Positions 34,101 to 45,653 of a stretch of DNA of 64,000 nucleotides are shown piece by piece. Numbering within the stretch: position 1 is the stretch's first letter; each line of letters opens with the position of its first letter. The notes under the pieces are model-generated. The model did not search any database. It had not been told where the DNA came from and saw nothing but the letters and a program-made list of their open reading frames with translations. Both the position numbers and the translations under genes were made by a program. The stretch comes from Gaertneriomyces semiglobifer. Taxonomy: Eukaryota > Chytridiomycota > Chytridiomycetes > Spizellomycetales > Spizellomycetaceae. The stretch is taken from the NCBI GenBank assembly GCA_025558075.1, contig JAHLKF010000003.1:930001-994000 (forward strand), written 5' to 3'.

Positions 34101-37100
34101 CTTCCATTTGCGTTTTTGAAACTCCAGCCACGCCGGATAATCCTCGTACATGCTAGGCATGTTCTCTGGACGATCGCGCTCTGGTAACTGGTCGTAGTCT
34201 TCGACGATCCTCGTCGGTTGGTCTTGAATACGTTTTCGCTTTCCACTTCGTTTGTGCACCACAGGAAGTGGTTTGTTCCTTTTCAGTACGGCATCCGGTC
34301 CTGTAACGTGTGCAATATCTTCCATATCCGCAACTGCCGTCGCTTCCTCCCTCTCAAAGTCTTCATCCTGGAGTTCAAGTGATGCTCCATCTTCCCTTTC
34401 AAGTCTTGCCGCAGGAGTTTCTTTGTCAAACATCTCTGTGATTCGGTATTGCTTGGTCTTGTCATCTTTTGCGGCGACTCTTTTATGTAACCAATCTGGA
34501 TGCCTGACTCTGGGGACGGGATTCGCCACCCCTTGCATAGCGGCGGGGATGGTAATCAATTTCTGAATAACACTACCAAAGCGCTCGAGGTAATACTTCC
34601 AATCCAAAATCTCCCGAATATCGAAACTCGTCATACTGCTATCTTTGAGCCATTTTTTCAAGTAGTGCTTTTTTATGCTCTCTTCAGTTTGGAAAATCAC
34701 CACCGGGATGGCTCGTTCGCTAACCGGGAGCCCAGCTGGTTTGGCCGAAATGACGAATTTACAATTCAATCCACGATCCTTAACCATTTGGTCGCCTAAG
34801 AACTCAGCCAGACGCCGGGCTGTGCTAATACTTGTCGACTTCTGAGCACCGTACTCTTCCAGGCCCTTACTCATACTTCGATTTTCTGAGATAAGTTCGA
34901 AAAGTTCGTCATCGTCCAAGTTGGCTCCCTTACTGTAGAGCACATCCAGCCATTGATCTGCGACTCGAGCTACCGCTGCATAGCACTCCGCAAGGGTTCC
35001 TCCCTCCAAAAACACCTTGAAAATATGGCTTTGGAAAATCTTAATCAACTTTAACTCTCCGCGACGCTTGACTTCAAATCCTTTCAATTCGGCCAATGAA
35101 CCGTCATCATTGAACACTGCGTAACGCTTCTTCAGCAGCTTATCCTCCTCAGTGCTGGATGGGAGAATCATAGCTCGATACGGTCCGTCGACCTCAAAGA
35201 AGATACTGTTTTCGCTACGGGTTGAGTAGGCCTTCGTCACTGGATCCGCAAGCTCCTGGTACTGATGATTGGTGAACTCATCATGAACCAAATGATTCAA
35301 CATAACACAAGGGTAAGAAATGGGGAAGATTTTTCCATTCTTCAGCTTGAATGCAAAGTTTTCTGGGAAGGTCGCGGGGAAAATACACCAAATACCATCA
35401 GTATCGAGCTCCAAGGGACGCCCAATTTGTTCGATACGTGAGCGAGCCAATTGAATGATAGTTGCTCCCGTGAGACAGACGATACCGGCCATCTCCATGG
35501 AATACCATCGGGCACCTTTTCTCATGACATAACCGTAGAAAGAGTTAAGAATACACCTGTAAATATGGTCACTAACGCGCTCGCCTGCAAAAACCCTTTC
35601 TACAAGATAACTCACTTATGTGCCAGCTGGAGTGAGTCGTACACAACAATGAGCTTCTTTGCCTCGTCAACCTTCGTCAAGTCACCCTCCTGCGTGGCTT
35701 CATCCAACTTTTTCTTCCAGGTTTTATGTAATCCTTTGTACTCGTAGCGTCGATCGCGAAAGTCTCTCACTGTGTTCACGTAGAATGGATTTTCCCTCTG
35801 GCAGACAATACTTTCCTTACCCACCACTTTGGATTCATGAATTTTCGCATATACTTTTCGGCTGTAGGTCGAAACACGCTTTTTGATGATCTGGTGTTGC
35901 TCGTATTTGCTCAATTCATGAAAAGCACGTAGTGCATCATCCGGCTTGCGGCCAGGAAATTTTTCCTGCTCTAGTTGGTTCTTTATCATATTGTATTCGC
36001 TTCGTTTTGCTGGAAAGTATTCTCCACGCCAGGACCAAAGCATTTTCCGTTGACATGTACTTCCTGGCCCCAGATTGAAATCACAGGAAGCGCAAGCTTC
36101 TTCGTTTACGATCGCGTCCGGTTGTAGGCGGTTTGTAAGAATGATGTTAGGGTACATCGCTGCTACATCCAAGTGATAAATGCTCGGCTTTTCTAAACGA
36201 TTGGGTATATCTCGAAGATTCTCCAGGGCCGTGACAATCTCAGCTTTCACTTCATCATAGTTCATTACGTCTTCTAGCTTCAGTTTTCCTTCTACAATGA
36301 TACTGAACCTGAGAGCAGCATCAATTTCATCAATTAACTATGATGTCCTTAATTAGTCACAGGTGCCCAAGTAGTTAGGGCAGGTGCTGCTCATACCTGT
36401 TGAAAGGCTTCCGGTACCAGTCTAAATTTTACAGGAATGTCGCTCCGGAAGACACCCGCCTCCAGGGCTTCGACATGTCCTCCCACGTAGGTCTCACTTT
36501 CTAGTAAATGACCATCGAAGAACTGACCAATTTTTTCCTGATGCTTATTCGGCATGATAACGTTCGCCTTATGGGCTTGTACCATCAGTAGTGTCTCGCA
36601 AAGGGTTCCGGATCCTCTCCGCAAAACGTCGTCCGGATTCATGGGGATAATGTTGCACAGGGAGAAAATAAAGGGATGGACGTATTTCATGTAAAGGTAA
36701 TAAGTGGCGACAGCATCGGAAACAGAGTATTCGGCAAGTTTCTGCGGTTGCTCCGATGCAAAACGAGTCATGTCTTCAGGATCAAGCTCGTCCGGATTGT
36801 AGCCTAACTTGGCTGTTGTCACGGCCTTCGTAAAGGTGGTTAACTTGATGCATGCAAGGGGTCGCAAGCTAACGGACCTGCTCATACCTTTAAGCCTTGA
36901 CTTCCTTGTGGCAAATACGAATCACGCTTTACCCAACAAAGCGCATCCATATGAATGCCGTAGTATGACTTGTACTCTTCCCCCATCTCTCGACAGAACC
37001 CGATTTCCTGCTTCATATTGATTCCATTCGCCGCCGCTCTTGCCTCTACAAACGGCCAATCAAAGAAATCACCGTTATATGTGACAAACACTGTAGGTCG

Positions 37101-38354
37101 CGCTTCTTGAATATGCTCGAAGAAACGTCGGAGCATGCTACCCTCGTCTGGCTCATTGAAGATCGTGAACACACCCTCATACTCGGGTTTGGGGGTATAT
37201 TCGAAATCATCAATATCTTCCGATACAATCTCACGGTTGGTGATAAGAAAACCTTGGCCGTCAATCATGTAGGAAATCATCATGATAGAGTCAATTGAAG
37301 CATCCGGAAATTTTAGCGGCAACTTCGTCGTTTCAATATCAAATGCAAGTACCACGGGGTCCGCACGCTTGACTTTATCCGGTCGCGGCTCCAATATGAT
37401 GGATCCGGTGAGAGCTTTGACATCATACCACAGACCCACGCGTAGGTCACAGTTGATGGCAGCCCGGATATAATACATCACATCGTACTCCCGCAGGTCA
37501 ACAACGTAATCTAGCGCTTCGCGCGTATTTCGATGTATAGCTTGATCATGTTCCGCTTTCTGCACGGCCATTTCTGCGAGCTCTTCGTATGCTCCCATGC
37601 TGTCTTGCTTCGCCTTATTCCTGTTTACCGCAGGCAAAAGATCTCTACGACAGGCCATCAGGTTTTGCATATTCCAAAACTTTATCTTCAATAATGTCCG
37701 CTTAATCCCGAGAAGGTGATTCGCTTGACTTAGATCATCTTTATTTATCTTCTCCACACCGATCAAGACATGCTCGAACCGCCGGCGGATGTAATCTTCC
37801 ACCTCGGGCTCTGTACCAGGTTTACACATTACGTAAAAGTACGGCTGATAAAGCACGGTCGCTTTAAATGTACCGCCGTCTTCCTCCAAAAAGTACATAT
37901 CCACGGCCGACTTGCCTGTCGGCCATTCCCCATCAAATATCGTGGTCGCATGAAGGTTGACCATCCATCCCAGTCGTTCTGGGCCTTCCGAATATCTCCA
38001 GAAGCCCATCTTTTCGTCCAACTCGTCGCGTGCTTTTGTTTCTGCTATTCGTGCTTCTACGGAATCGGAGCTTTCCACCTCAACCACTTCTGGCGCGGTA
38101 GGACGTGAATTGGCCGCGACGGGGCCATCAACCTCCCCTTCCCGATTCGTTACATCCTCCAAACTTAAGCTGTCATCTCCGATGCTATTGGTTGCGTAAG
38201 GGTTGGGCCTCGCCTTCGTACTTGACTTTGGCAGTGACCTGCTCGAGTATTTCTTGAACTTACTACCTCCGCCTCTGCTATTTCCACCAGCTCCACGACC
38301 ACCTCGCCATTTTGACTTCCATTTACCGCGAGCAGAAGGAATGCCAAAGGTCAT
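31107..38354 (-). CDS. POL2: DNA polymerase epsilon catalytic subunit
   Basis: Exons (minus) 36888-38354, 36397-36825, 35616-36337, 31107-35556; 2355 aa. A Gly/Arg/Lys-rich N-terminus precedes the proofreading domain: Exo [13 protein letters not shown] (~339), Exo [11 protein letters not shown] (~427), Exo [19 protein letters not shown] (~525). Polymerase motifs follow: [12 protein letters not shown] (~687), [18 protein letters not shown] (~874), [10 protein letters not shown] (~923). The cluster-binding cysteines specific to this enzyme are present ([14 protein letters not shown]). A PIP-like QYRITEMF occurs after the core, then the inactive second polymerase module. Two C-terminal zinc sites (CEVCNHC...CPAC and CSRC...CADC) bind the B subunit. 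This is the leading-strand replicase. Divergent from SPC24. Confidence 0.97.
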
Positions 38355-38756
38355 ACTTTAAAGATGATTCAGATCCGAGGCCGTTTCAGCTTTGCATTTA
38401 CCAAAGCGTTCCGAGTCTATATAAACCGAGCACTGTCGACGTTCGTCTACTCGTCGGATTGCGGTGGCCTCCTTCAGTCGAAAGGCTCTATCTATGAAAT
38501 TGGCGGCGCAGAATGCATGAGATAAGAAGTTAAATGATATGGCTGTCTTCTTACTGCGGGCGGTGGAGGAAAAGTGCGACGTGTGAGTCCGACCTCGTCC
38601 AGACGGATTTTTGTCACGTCTGAGCGCGTGTGCGAAATTTGAACACTTTCGGTTCAGTTTGTACATATCGCAGCTTAAAGCTTGGCGGCAGGACCACCGA
38701 CGGTTATTTCGTTTGCTTGTATTGCTTTACTAGCTGCATATCATACTGTCGCCACG
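38355..38756. promoter_or_regulatory. Divergent POL2 / SPC24 promoter with repeated TTGGCGGC
   Basis: 402 bp between the two start codons. TTGGCGGC occurs twice on the + strand (38500-38507 and 38682-38689), resembling the E2F core (TTTSGCGC/TTTGGCGG) except for the first T. POL2 (S phase) and SPC24 (mitosis) are both cell-cycle genes, so shared periodic control is plausible. No TATA box seen. Confidence 0.4.
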
Positions 38757-39516
38757 ATGCCTGATCCATTCGAGGAAGCGCGCTCAATGGCGCAAGATCT
38801 CATTGAGAACTTGGACCCAGCGCACGAAGTCGAGCAGATACGTGGGATTCATAAAATGATGAAACGCAGTGCGGATGCTCGGTCCAAGCAGGTGGATTCC
38901 ATTCAAGGCACCCTCAAAGGTAGCGGCAGCCAACATTGTGGACATGGAAAGCTTTACTGACGTGACTTTAGCACTATCGCGCACACTGCAAACCGCTCAG
39001 ATTTCCACCGCTTCTCCCAAATACTCGTTAGATTTACAACAGTTCTCAGATCGAATGATTGCTCTCGATAGAGAGAAATATAGTATATCACGCAACATTG
39101 CCGAGGTTGATGATTCCGTGGAAGGCCTTGAAGCCCAGCTGAGAAACCTACAACGCGAAGAAAAAGAGCTCGAACAAGAAGAAATCGAGGAGGAAGAAAA
39201 GGAGCTAAGCGCGACATGGTACAGTATAAATGTTGTTCACCATGTACCGCTTGCATCTGACCCTGATACGCTGTGTAGCTTGAAGCTACAAATTTATAAA
39301 GAGCTCGGGATAACGTTGCAAAGAGACGACACCGGCCAAATCAAGGGGTGTAAAGTTTGTAAGTCTTCAGATCGTAGTGATTTGTGTGCTACTTCCGCTT
39401 GTCCTAATTTCGACAATCTAGTATGCTATCCAAAGAGAGACATACAGTTCATTGATTTTGAGGACAAGTTCTCACGCTTTTATTATGCGAACTTTTTATG
39501 GGACCTTAGCTCGTGA
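38757..39516 (+). CDS. SPC24: Kinetochore protein Spc24 (NDC80 complex)
   Basis: Exons 38757-38919, 38972-39218, 39279-39358, 39422-39516; 194 aa, with 52-63 nt introns that keep phase. Start at MPDPFEEARSMAQDL. A coiled coil runs to about 136 (DDSVEGLEAQLRNLQREEKE and an acidic EEIEEEEKE). The globular domain follows: LKLQIYKELGITLQRDDTGQ, then RDIQFIDFEDKFSRFYYANF ending LWDLSS, the hallmark Spc24 C-terminus. With Spc25 this domain docks the NDC80 complex to MIS12 and CENP-T. The correct C-terminus appears only after the last two introns are removed. Confidence 0.85.
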
Positions 39517-40041
39517 TCGGACGCCCAACACCTCCAGGGGAACGCATTACGGGTTTTGCGGAGGCATACGTACAGTAGGCGTGCGGGCAGCATTAGCCGC
39601 TACGAAAACCGGATGGCCCCTTGCCAGGTCATTCATTGCTCGCACACCTGAGGGGCATCTCAGCCTTTTACGGACCAAACCATGTGTGCGAAATTCTTTC
39701 GCTTTGAAGGCGCGTCGACCACGAACTAGCAGTTCAAATCAACAAAAATGTATGATAGCCCAAGACCATAGACTTAAAGAAGTACCATTACGTAGATCAA
39801 ATGCATTGATTTTACAAACACTGCTTCCGGTGGGATAACCTCAGTTTGTTTGCATGGACGGTTAGATGCCATGTATCTTTCACTATGATGGTCTCTGTTC
39901 GTGATGCTCGAGTTTAACGCGCGCCTGAATAACCCTAACCCCGACCGTGCTGTGAATTTGTTTTGATTTTTGAAGAGTTCCGCTGCAACCACTTACGGAG
40001 GAACACTACGCAGGCAAGGACATCAGCGGACGTTGGTTAAC
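39517..40041. other. Intergenic, upstream of MAK21
   Basis: 525 bp between two + strand genes. The MAK21 frame is open upstream to 39970 but has no ATG there. A + strand ORF at 39452-39838 overlaps the end of SPC24 and has no family features. Nothing else seen. Confidence 0.45.
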
Positions 40042-43000
40042 ATGGCCTGGAACAAGGATCGCGGTGGCCCATCGCCCAAGGGGGTCAAGAGCTGGAATAA
40101 AACCAACGGAAAACCACGAAATAGACAAAAGTCGTCGCAGCAGCAAAGACAAGGCAATTCTGCAGAAACCACAGGGCCAGTGTCCAAATCAAAGAGGGAT
40201 ATTCTCCTTCAAGAAATAATATCACTAGGTGGTGCAGAGGATGATTTGGATTTGATAGAGGATGCGCTCAGCGGAAGTGAGGTGGAGGATGAGGTGGACG
40301 TTAAGCGACCGAAACCCTCTACTCAGCCAAAAAAGGCTGTTGCTGATGTGGACGAGAACAAGCTTCTTGCCGACCTCAAGGCTTTCCTGAAGACTGATCT
40401 GAAAGTTGATGTCAAAGATATCGAAAAGCGTGTCATTGAAGTTGCAGACGATGAGGGCGAGCAAGAGTGGGAGTCCGAACAAGAGGATGAAGCCGATGAG
40501 GCTGGAGAGTCAGAATCCGAAGAGGCTGGAGTGTCAGATGCCGAAAGTGCCGATAACGATGTGGGTTTGATGCATATGGATACTCCTCACGAGGAAGCCG
40601 GAAGGTTCGATGAACCAGACGCAGACGAAGCCCCGCGATATGGGAAACAGGATGAGGATCAAGTATCGCAAATGGTTGAACAGTTACTGAAAGGGAACAC
40701 GCCGGACGATAAGCTCGCCAAAAAGTTATTATTGGAACCAATCAGCCAATGGTACCTCAACCCGTTGCCTGCCGTCACACGGAATGCCACACCAACAACG
40801 AACGAAAGCCGGATCTCAGACTTATTTCAGAAGGCCGAAGACCTACATTCCGCCGAGGTACAAAAGTACGAAAGCTCCAAACGTTTATCGAACGCCGACA
40901 AAGACTTTGTTGCAACTATTCTGAAATCAGGCACAGTTACTGATAAAGTCTCAGCGCTTACACTTTTGATCCAAGAGAGTCCGGTGCATACTCTGTACTA
41001 TCTACGTCATCACCTTGTTAACGGTATGGCACGTAAGAAAGCCCGACGTGAGGCGGCAATGGCAATTGATGCTATCAAGGACTTATTCCTCAATACCCTC
41101 CTGCCGAATCGGAAGCTTCGCTACTTTCGTGATCAACCGTTAGCCTCACCGGATATCACTCCTGCGCATTTGGTATCATGGTACTACGAAGATGCCTTGA
41201 AGAAGTCTTACTTTGAGTTCATAACCCTAGTTGAGGATTTGGGGCGGGATCCTTTACTTTACATTAAACTAAAAACACTTCAGTATATCCACGATCTCTT
41301 GACTGCCAAACCTGAACAGGAACAGAATCTGCTTGCTCTGCTGATCAACAAACTTGGTGATACCGAAAAGAAAGTTGCTTCCAAATCAGCGTACCTGCTG
41401 AACCAGCTACTACTACAACACCCGAACATGAAGTTCGTGGTGGTAAAGGAAACCGAACGGCTATTATTTCGACCAAATGTTGGCGAACGCGCAAGATACT
41501 ACGCGATTACGTTTCTCAACCAAATCATTTTGAGCGCAAAAGAATCCGAAGTAGCAGTGGCGAATAAGCTGGTGGAAATATATTTTGCGGTATTTGATGA
41601 GCTGGGCAAGCGGAAGACAGTAGCCGGCGAAAAAGAAAGTAAAAGGAAGAGTAAGGAGAAGAAGCGGTGGAGAGATCGCGATGGTAAAGGTGGCAAGGCC
41701 AAGGGTGGGCCAACTGGTAAATCAAAGAATGACGTTGCTGACGATGCCGAGAAGGTGTATATTGCCGTGGACGGCATTCCGTCGCGTATGATGTCGGCAT
41801 TGCTCACTGGGCTGCATCGCGCCTTCCCTTTCGCAAAACTTGCACCCGAAGTATTCACCACACACACCAACACCTTGTTCCGCCTCTTACACTCGACACC
41901 ATTTACAACATCGTTGCAAGCACTGACCTTGCTATACACTCTGCAAGCGACATCGCACACATTATCGGACAGATTCTACCGTGCCCTTTACGACACGTTG
42001 CTCGATTCCCGCCTGACAACATCGTCCAAGCAAGCAATGTACTGTAATCTTCTCTACCGCGCCGTCAAAGGGGATGTAAGTGAGAAGCGCGTGAAGGCCT
42101 TTGTCAAGAGAATTCTTCAGGTAGCGGCAGTTTCCAGCGCAAGTCTTGCGTGTGCCTTGGTGTTCCTCGTTGGTGAGATTGGCAAAGTGCGCAAGGGAAT
42201 CTGGGGAATGATAGAGGTACCCGAAGAGCATGACGTGGAGGCCTTTAAGGACGCTGATCAGGAAGTGGAGGTCGCGGATGAGAAGATATCTGCGGAGGAC
42301 AAATTGGAAATCTATAACTGGCGTGCCCGTGATCCGTTGTATGCGAACGCACAGGTGACGTGCCTTTGGGAACTCATTCCGCTTACCCACCACTTCCACC
42401 CAACGGTACAACTATACGCAAAAACATTACTTTCGTCGCAACCGATTCAGCCTCCCCGGAATGCGACCAACTATGATCCCTTACAAAATCACACACTAAC
42501 CCGATTCTTGGAGCGCTTTGTTCAAAAGAACCCGAAGAAGGTCGAATCGAAGGATGGTGTTGTAGGCAAAGGCGGAAGTCTGATGCAACCTCGTATTGTG
42601 GACGACCGACTTGGAAAAGAGGATGAGGATGAAATGAAGACTCGTCTCTTCTCTGCTGCCAGAAAACGTGCCGTCGTTGTTGTCGATGAGGAAGGGAAAA
42701 GAGTAGCTTTGGATGATGCACCTGTGCACCAAAAAGCAATGGAGTGGCTGAACAACCCGAATGCTGTGGATAATGTCCCGGTAGATGAACGTTTCTTCCT
42801 CGAGTTCTTTAAAGGATCAAAAGCCCTCAAGGATAAGAAAGACAAGGCAGAGCGTACTAGAGACGTCGATAGTGATGTGGACGCTGCTGACGATCTGGAG
42901 GCTGCAGATAGTGACGAAGGAGAAATGGATGACGACGAAGTGTGGGCGGCAATGCAACGGAGCAGCGGATTTACTAAGGATATGATGGACGCGGACGAGG

Positions 43001-43710
43001 ATGGGAATGAGGACCTTGCGTTGGATGTGGAGGACGACGATAGTGCGTCCGATGATGGAGACGACGAGATTCCCGAAGATGCTGAGGACATGGAAAAGCT
43101 TTTCAGTCAAATGGACGGTGTTTTACTTGATGGCACTGGCAGTAGTGACGTTGAAAGCGGCGCCGACAGTGAGAGTGAGGATGACATGTCACTTTGGGCA
43201 TCCGGTGAAATGGAGGCCAGCAAGCCAGAACACTCCGACTCCGAAGCAGATTCAGAGGTCGAACCAATTTACGAAAGTGTGGACGCTTTTGGTGATGGTG
43301 CAAGCGACTCTGAATGGACGTCAATGTTGGTGGGTGATGATCTTGACTCTGATATTGAGGAAGAGGAGGTCGAATCCAAGCAACCAAAAGGAAAGAGAAC
43401 ACGAAAGGAGAACAGGTTACAACAGAAGGCGAAAGCTTTGGGTTACTCTGGGAAGTACTTTGAGGCTGGCAAGAGTGCTGATATCTTTGCTAGCTTGGAC
43501 GACTTTGAGGCGCTAGTTGAGAGCGGTATGGGCTTGGATGATGATGACCAACCACAGGCTGATCAAGTAAAAGACTCCGCACCTGAGCGCACGGCGACTA
43601 CTGGGAGCAAGGGCAGAAAGAGCGTCAAAAACTCCGCTTTCGGTGGTAACAAGCGAAAGAGGGGTGGCACGGAAGGCGCAGGTAGCAAGAGGCGAAAGTC
43701 GGGAAAATAA
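40042..43710 (+). CDS. MAK21: Ribosome biogenesis protein MAK21/NOC1 (CEBPZ)
   Basis: Single exon, 1222 aa, the longest intronless gene here. Starts MAWNKDRGGPSPKG. An acidic N-terminal region precedes the HEAT-repeat CBF/Mak21 domain. Diagnostic stretches are SQWYLNPLPAVTRN, DKVSALTLLIQESPVHTLYY, RRE then AIDAIKDLFLNTLLPNRKLR, PAHLVSWYYEDALKKSYFEF and KSAYLLNQLLLQHPNMKFVV. Further on, WELIPLTHHFHPTVQLYAKT and FLEFFKGSKALK match the conserved C-terminal core, followed by a long acidic then Lys/Arg-rich tail. With NOC2 it escorts early 60S pre-ribosomes in the nucleolus. Longer than yeast Mak21 through its acidic tails. Confidence 0.95.
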   Translation: MAWNKDRGGPSPKGVKSWNKTNGKPRNRQKSSQQQRQGNSAETTGPVSKSKRDILLQEIISLGGAEDDLDLIEDALSGSEVEDEVDVKRPKPSTQPKKAVADVDENKLLADLKAFLKTDLKVDVKDIEKRVIEVADDEGEQEWESEQEDEADEAGESESEEAGVSDAESADNDVGLMHMDTPHEEAGRFDEPDADEAPRYGKQDEDQVSQMVEQLLKGNTPDDKLAKKLLLEPISQWYLNPLPAVTRNATPTTNESRISDLFQKAEDLHSAEVQKYESSKRLSNADKDFVATILKSGTVTDKVSALTLLIQESPVHTLYYLRHHLVNGMARKKARREAAMAIDAIKDLFLNTLLPNRKLRYFRDQPLASPDITPAHLVSWYYEDALKKSYFEFITLVEDLGRDPLLYIKLKTLQYIHDLLTAKPEQEQNLLALLINKLGDTEKKVASKSAYLLNQLLLQHPNMKFVVVKETERLLFRPNVGERARYYAITFLNQIILSAKESEVAVANKLVEIYFAVFDELGKRKTVAGEKESKRKSKEKKRWRDRDGKGGKAKGGPTGKSKNDVADDAEKVYIAVDGIPSRMMSALLTGLHRAFPFAKLAPEVFTTHTNTLFRLLHSTPFTTSLQALTLLYTLQATSHTLSDRFYRALYDTLLDSRLTTSSKQAMYCNLLYRAVKGDVSEKRVKAFVKRILQVAAVSSASLACALVFLVGEIGKVRKGIWGMIEVPEEHDVEAFKDADQEVEVADEKISAEDKLEIYNWRARDPLYANAQVTCLWELIPLTHHFHPTVQLYAKTLLSSQPIQPPRNATNYDPLQNHTLTRFLERFVQKNPKKVESKDGVVGKGGSLMQPRIVDDRLGKEDEDEMKTRLFSAARKRAVVVVDEEGKRVALDDAPVHQKAMEWLNNPNAVDNVPVDERFFLEFFKGSKALKDKKDKAERTRDVDSDVDAADDLEAADSDEGEMDDDEVWAAMQRSSGFTKDMMDADEDGNEDLALDVEDDDSASDDGDDEIPEDAEDMEKLFSQMDGVLLDGTGSSDVESGADSESEDDMSLWASGEMEASKPEHSDSEADSEVEPIYESVDAFGDGASDSEWTSMLVGDDLDSDIEEEEVESKQPKGKRTRKENRLQQKAKALGYSGKYFEAGKSADIFASLDDFEALVESGMGLDDDDQPQADQVKDSAPERTATTGSKGRKSVKNSAFGGNKRKRGGTEGAGSKRRKSGK

Positions 43711-43921
43711 TTTTGTAGATAGTGGTGATGCTTATTTATTCATATGCAATTTTCTCTTTAAAACGTGGTAGCTTGGTGAACACATGTTCCGTTTCCGAGT
43801 CCCATATTTAATTCTAAAGTAATGGTTCCCGTCAAGAATGTCGATGCTGCACGACGTTTCTCGCTACCTGACGGATGCATCTGTAACTAATTGGTATACT
43901 CAAATGTCTATTGTTGCACAC

Positions 43922-44330
43922 TTAAGGCAGAGCCGATCGGGGAACACTAGGCATCTGGCTCGCTATGGCCCTTGCGGTCTGTCGGTTGGCCTTCTGCTTA
44001 TGGTAATTCTCTCGTAAATAAAAGATGTTCGAAGCTAACTCGTAAGTTATTGGGGTTGGTGGCTGTGGTTGGGCGGCGACAGCCGACGGTGCTTCGGGTA
44101 CAGTACGGTCGGGGATATGACAGAAGGAAGGGTCGTCAATATGACCTTGACACACATAGAACCAATCAGCGGTTGTGTTGGAGAGGACAGTTGTTGTAAA
44201 CTTTGAGCAGATGAAGCATGGTGCCTCTTTTGTAGCTAGGTGATGAAGCTGTTGCAGGAAAACTGACTGATGATTACGCAAATGGAATAGTCTTACCCGT
44301 TCGCTTTGAGTACAGGTTGACTCCTGCCAT
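43922..44330 (-). CDS. VFA1: VPS4-associated protein 1 (VFA1)-like
   Basis: Exons (minus) 44297-44330 and 43922-44235; 115 aa. The 61-nt intron joins MAGVNLYSKRT to ATKEAPCFICSKFTTTVLSN. The zinc-binding core CFIC...DWFYVCQGHIDD is diagnostic for Vfa1, followed by a Pro-rich linker and a C-terminal helix (ELASNIFYLRENYHKQKANR). Vfa1 binds the AAA ATPase Vps4 and stimulates ESCRT-III disassembly at endosomes. The protein is shorter than yeast Vfa1, lacking most of the middle linker. It converges on MAK21, 211 bp apart. Confidence 0.75.
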
Positions 44331-45415
44331 GCTATTGTATTTCTAGTATTGCTGCCAGGTCTGCCTTGTTACGCTCAAAGCACTTCAAATTCATGCATAA
44401 CCAAAACGCGCGCGTTTCAACACTCTGGGTTGCACTGAAGTAACCAGCATAGTCAAGTTCATCATGGTCACTATGTAATGAACTCTGTCTCTACCGGCAA
44501 TAGTACCATCATTTGCTCCATTCTGATTTGGTCTACGGGGTCTCCCATAGTGGCATCCTGTGGCATTCACTAATTGCAGTTCCCCAGCAGCGGCAGAATG
44601 GGGATTAGGACAAGCGTTTTCTGCACCCTTGCCCTGAATTTTGGATCGGCAGGTCAAGGTATAACTCTGGTGCTGGTTATTGACGCCGTTGCGAGGCCGA
44701 GTGTGTCCGCTTGCCCCGACCACGGCTTCCAGGCAAATTCTGGGCGACCCCTCTATCTTACGCAAGGCAGAGCGAGACTGCTGCACCCAACAGCTATGGA
44801 CGGTGCTTGCTGTTGACGTTTATGGAGCGTCATCTGCGTACCATCACTGATGTATTTCTTGCTCACGAGCTGGAAGCTCCAAGTCGTACTCTTATTGACG
44901 TTGGATGCCGGTTGTCGACTACATGTACATGGTATAACCCAAGTTTTCTAGGAACTTGCTTCTCATTGAACGGGTTGCGCGAATTGAACGCCAGCCGAGG
45001 CACCTTCCCGCATTGGTTTAGGATTTCATGGTTGAACTGTGGCTCAATAATTTGGAGACTGCTGGCAAGTAAGTGCTGCAGAAGATCGTGAATCAATGTT
45101 GGAGTAGAAACGGACTCTGCACTTTCTAGCAGTCCGAGTTTGCTAATTACGGTGGGTTCACCAGTACTCTCCAGAAAGGAAGCACCATACATTGGCTGGC
45201 TTCTGCATCGAGATAGCGCTTCTTACGATCAGCGATACTCTGCTCTCTATGTCAGGCAACGATCACAATCGTGCGTTCAGCATAGTCCAGTCTGGTATAT
45301 CATATTACATACGGACCACACCCTCGATTAACAGTGCTGCTGGTTAACTGCACGAAAGCACCAGGTAGATCTGGAGCCTTCCTTGGAAAAACACTTCTGT
45401 TGTCGCGTTGTCGGA
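44331..45415. other. Gene-poor region upstream of BiP
   Basis: A minus-strand ORF at 44863-45192 starts with ATG and has ordinary codon use (109 aa, includes SLQIIEPQFNHEILNQCGKV), but no recognised family and no supporting context. An overlapping + strand ORF (44823-45091) is equally unrecognised; at most one is real. Otherwise nothing. Confidence 0.35.
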
Positions 45416-45417
45416 GT

Positions 45418-45590
45418 GCCACGTAAGCGGCGTGTCACGTGGCTTATTAACTGAACCGTCCACTGACGTGGCAGCAACTGAAATGCAATCACATGACGCT
45501 CACATGACTGTACTGCAGCCAATCAGCGTGCGCAGCGTATTGTCGCGGTTGAGCAGCTCAGATCCTTCGAACGACGGGACATAAAAAGGC
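45418..45590 (+). promoter_or_regulatory. BiP promoter with UPR-element-like sites and TATA box
   Basis: GCCACGT (45418-45424) faces an inverted ACGTGGC within GTCACGTGGC (about 45434-45443). TGACGTGG, the metazoan UPRE core, is at 45464-45471. CAGCGTG, the core of the yeast KAR2 UPRE bound by Hac1, is at 45524-45530, just after CCAAT (45519-45523). A TATA-like ATAAAAAG is at 45581-45588, about 70 bp before the ATG. The set fits ER-stress induction of the following gene. Confidence 0.6.
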
Positions 45591-45653
45591 CCACCCGTCG
45601 CATCCTCCCCCTCGTCTTCTCATTCCATAGCTCTCGCAACTCATAGCAAGACC

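Noticed and set aside
36338..36396. Frameshift in POL2 between large ORFs
   Set aside because: The breaks coincide with GT...AG borders and 58-62 nt introns that keep phase; the gene is intact.
42522..43091. 189-codon Ser-rich minus-strand ORF in MAK21
   Set aside because: Complement of GA-rich acidic codons; poly-Ser antisense frames are expected.
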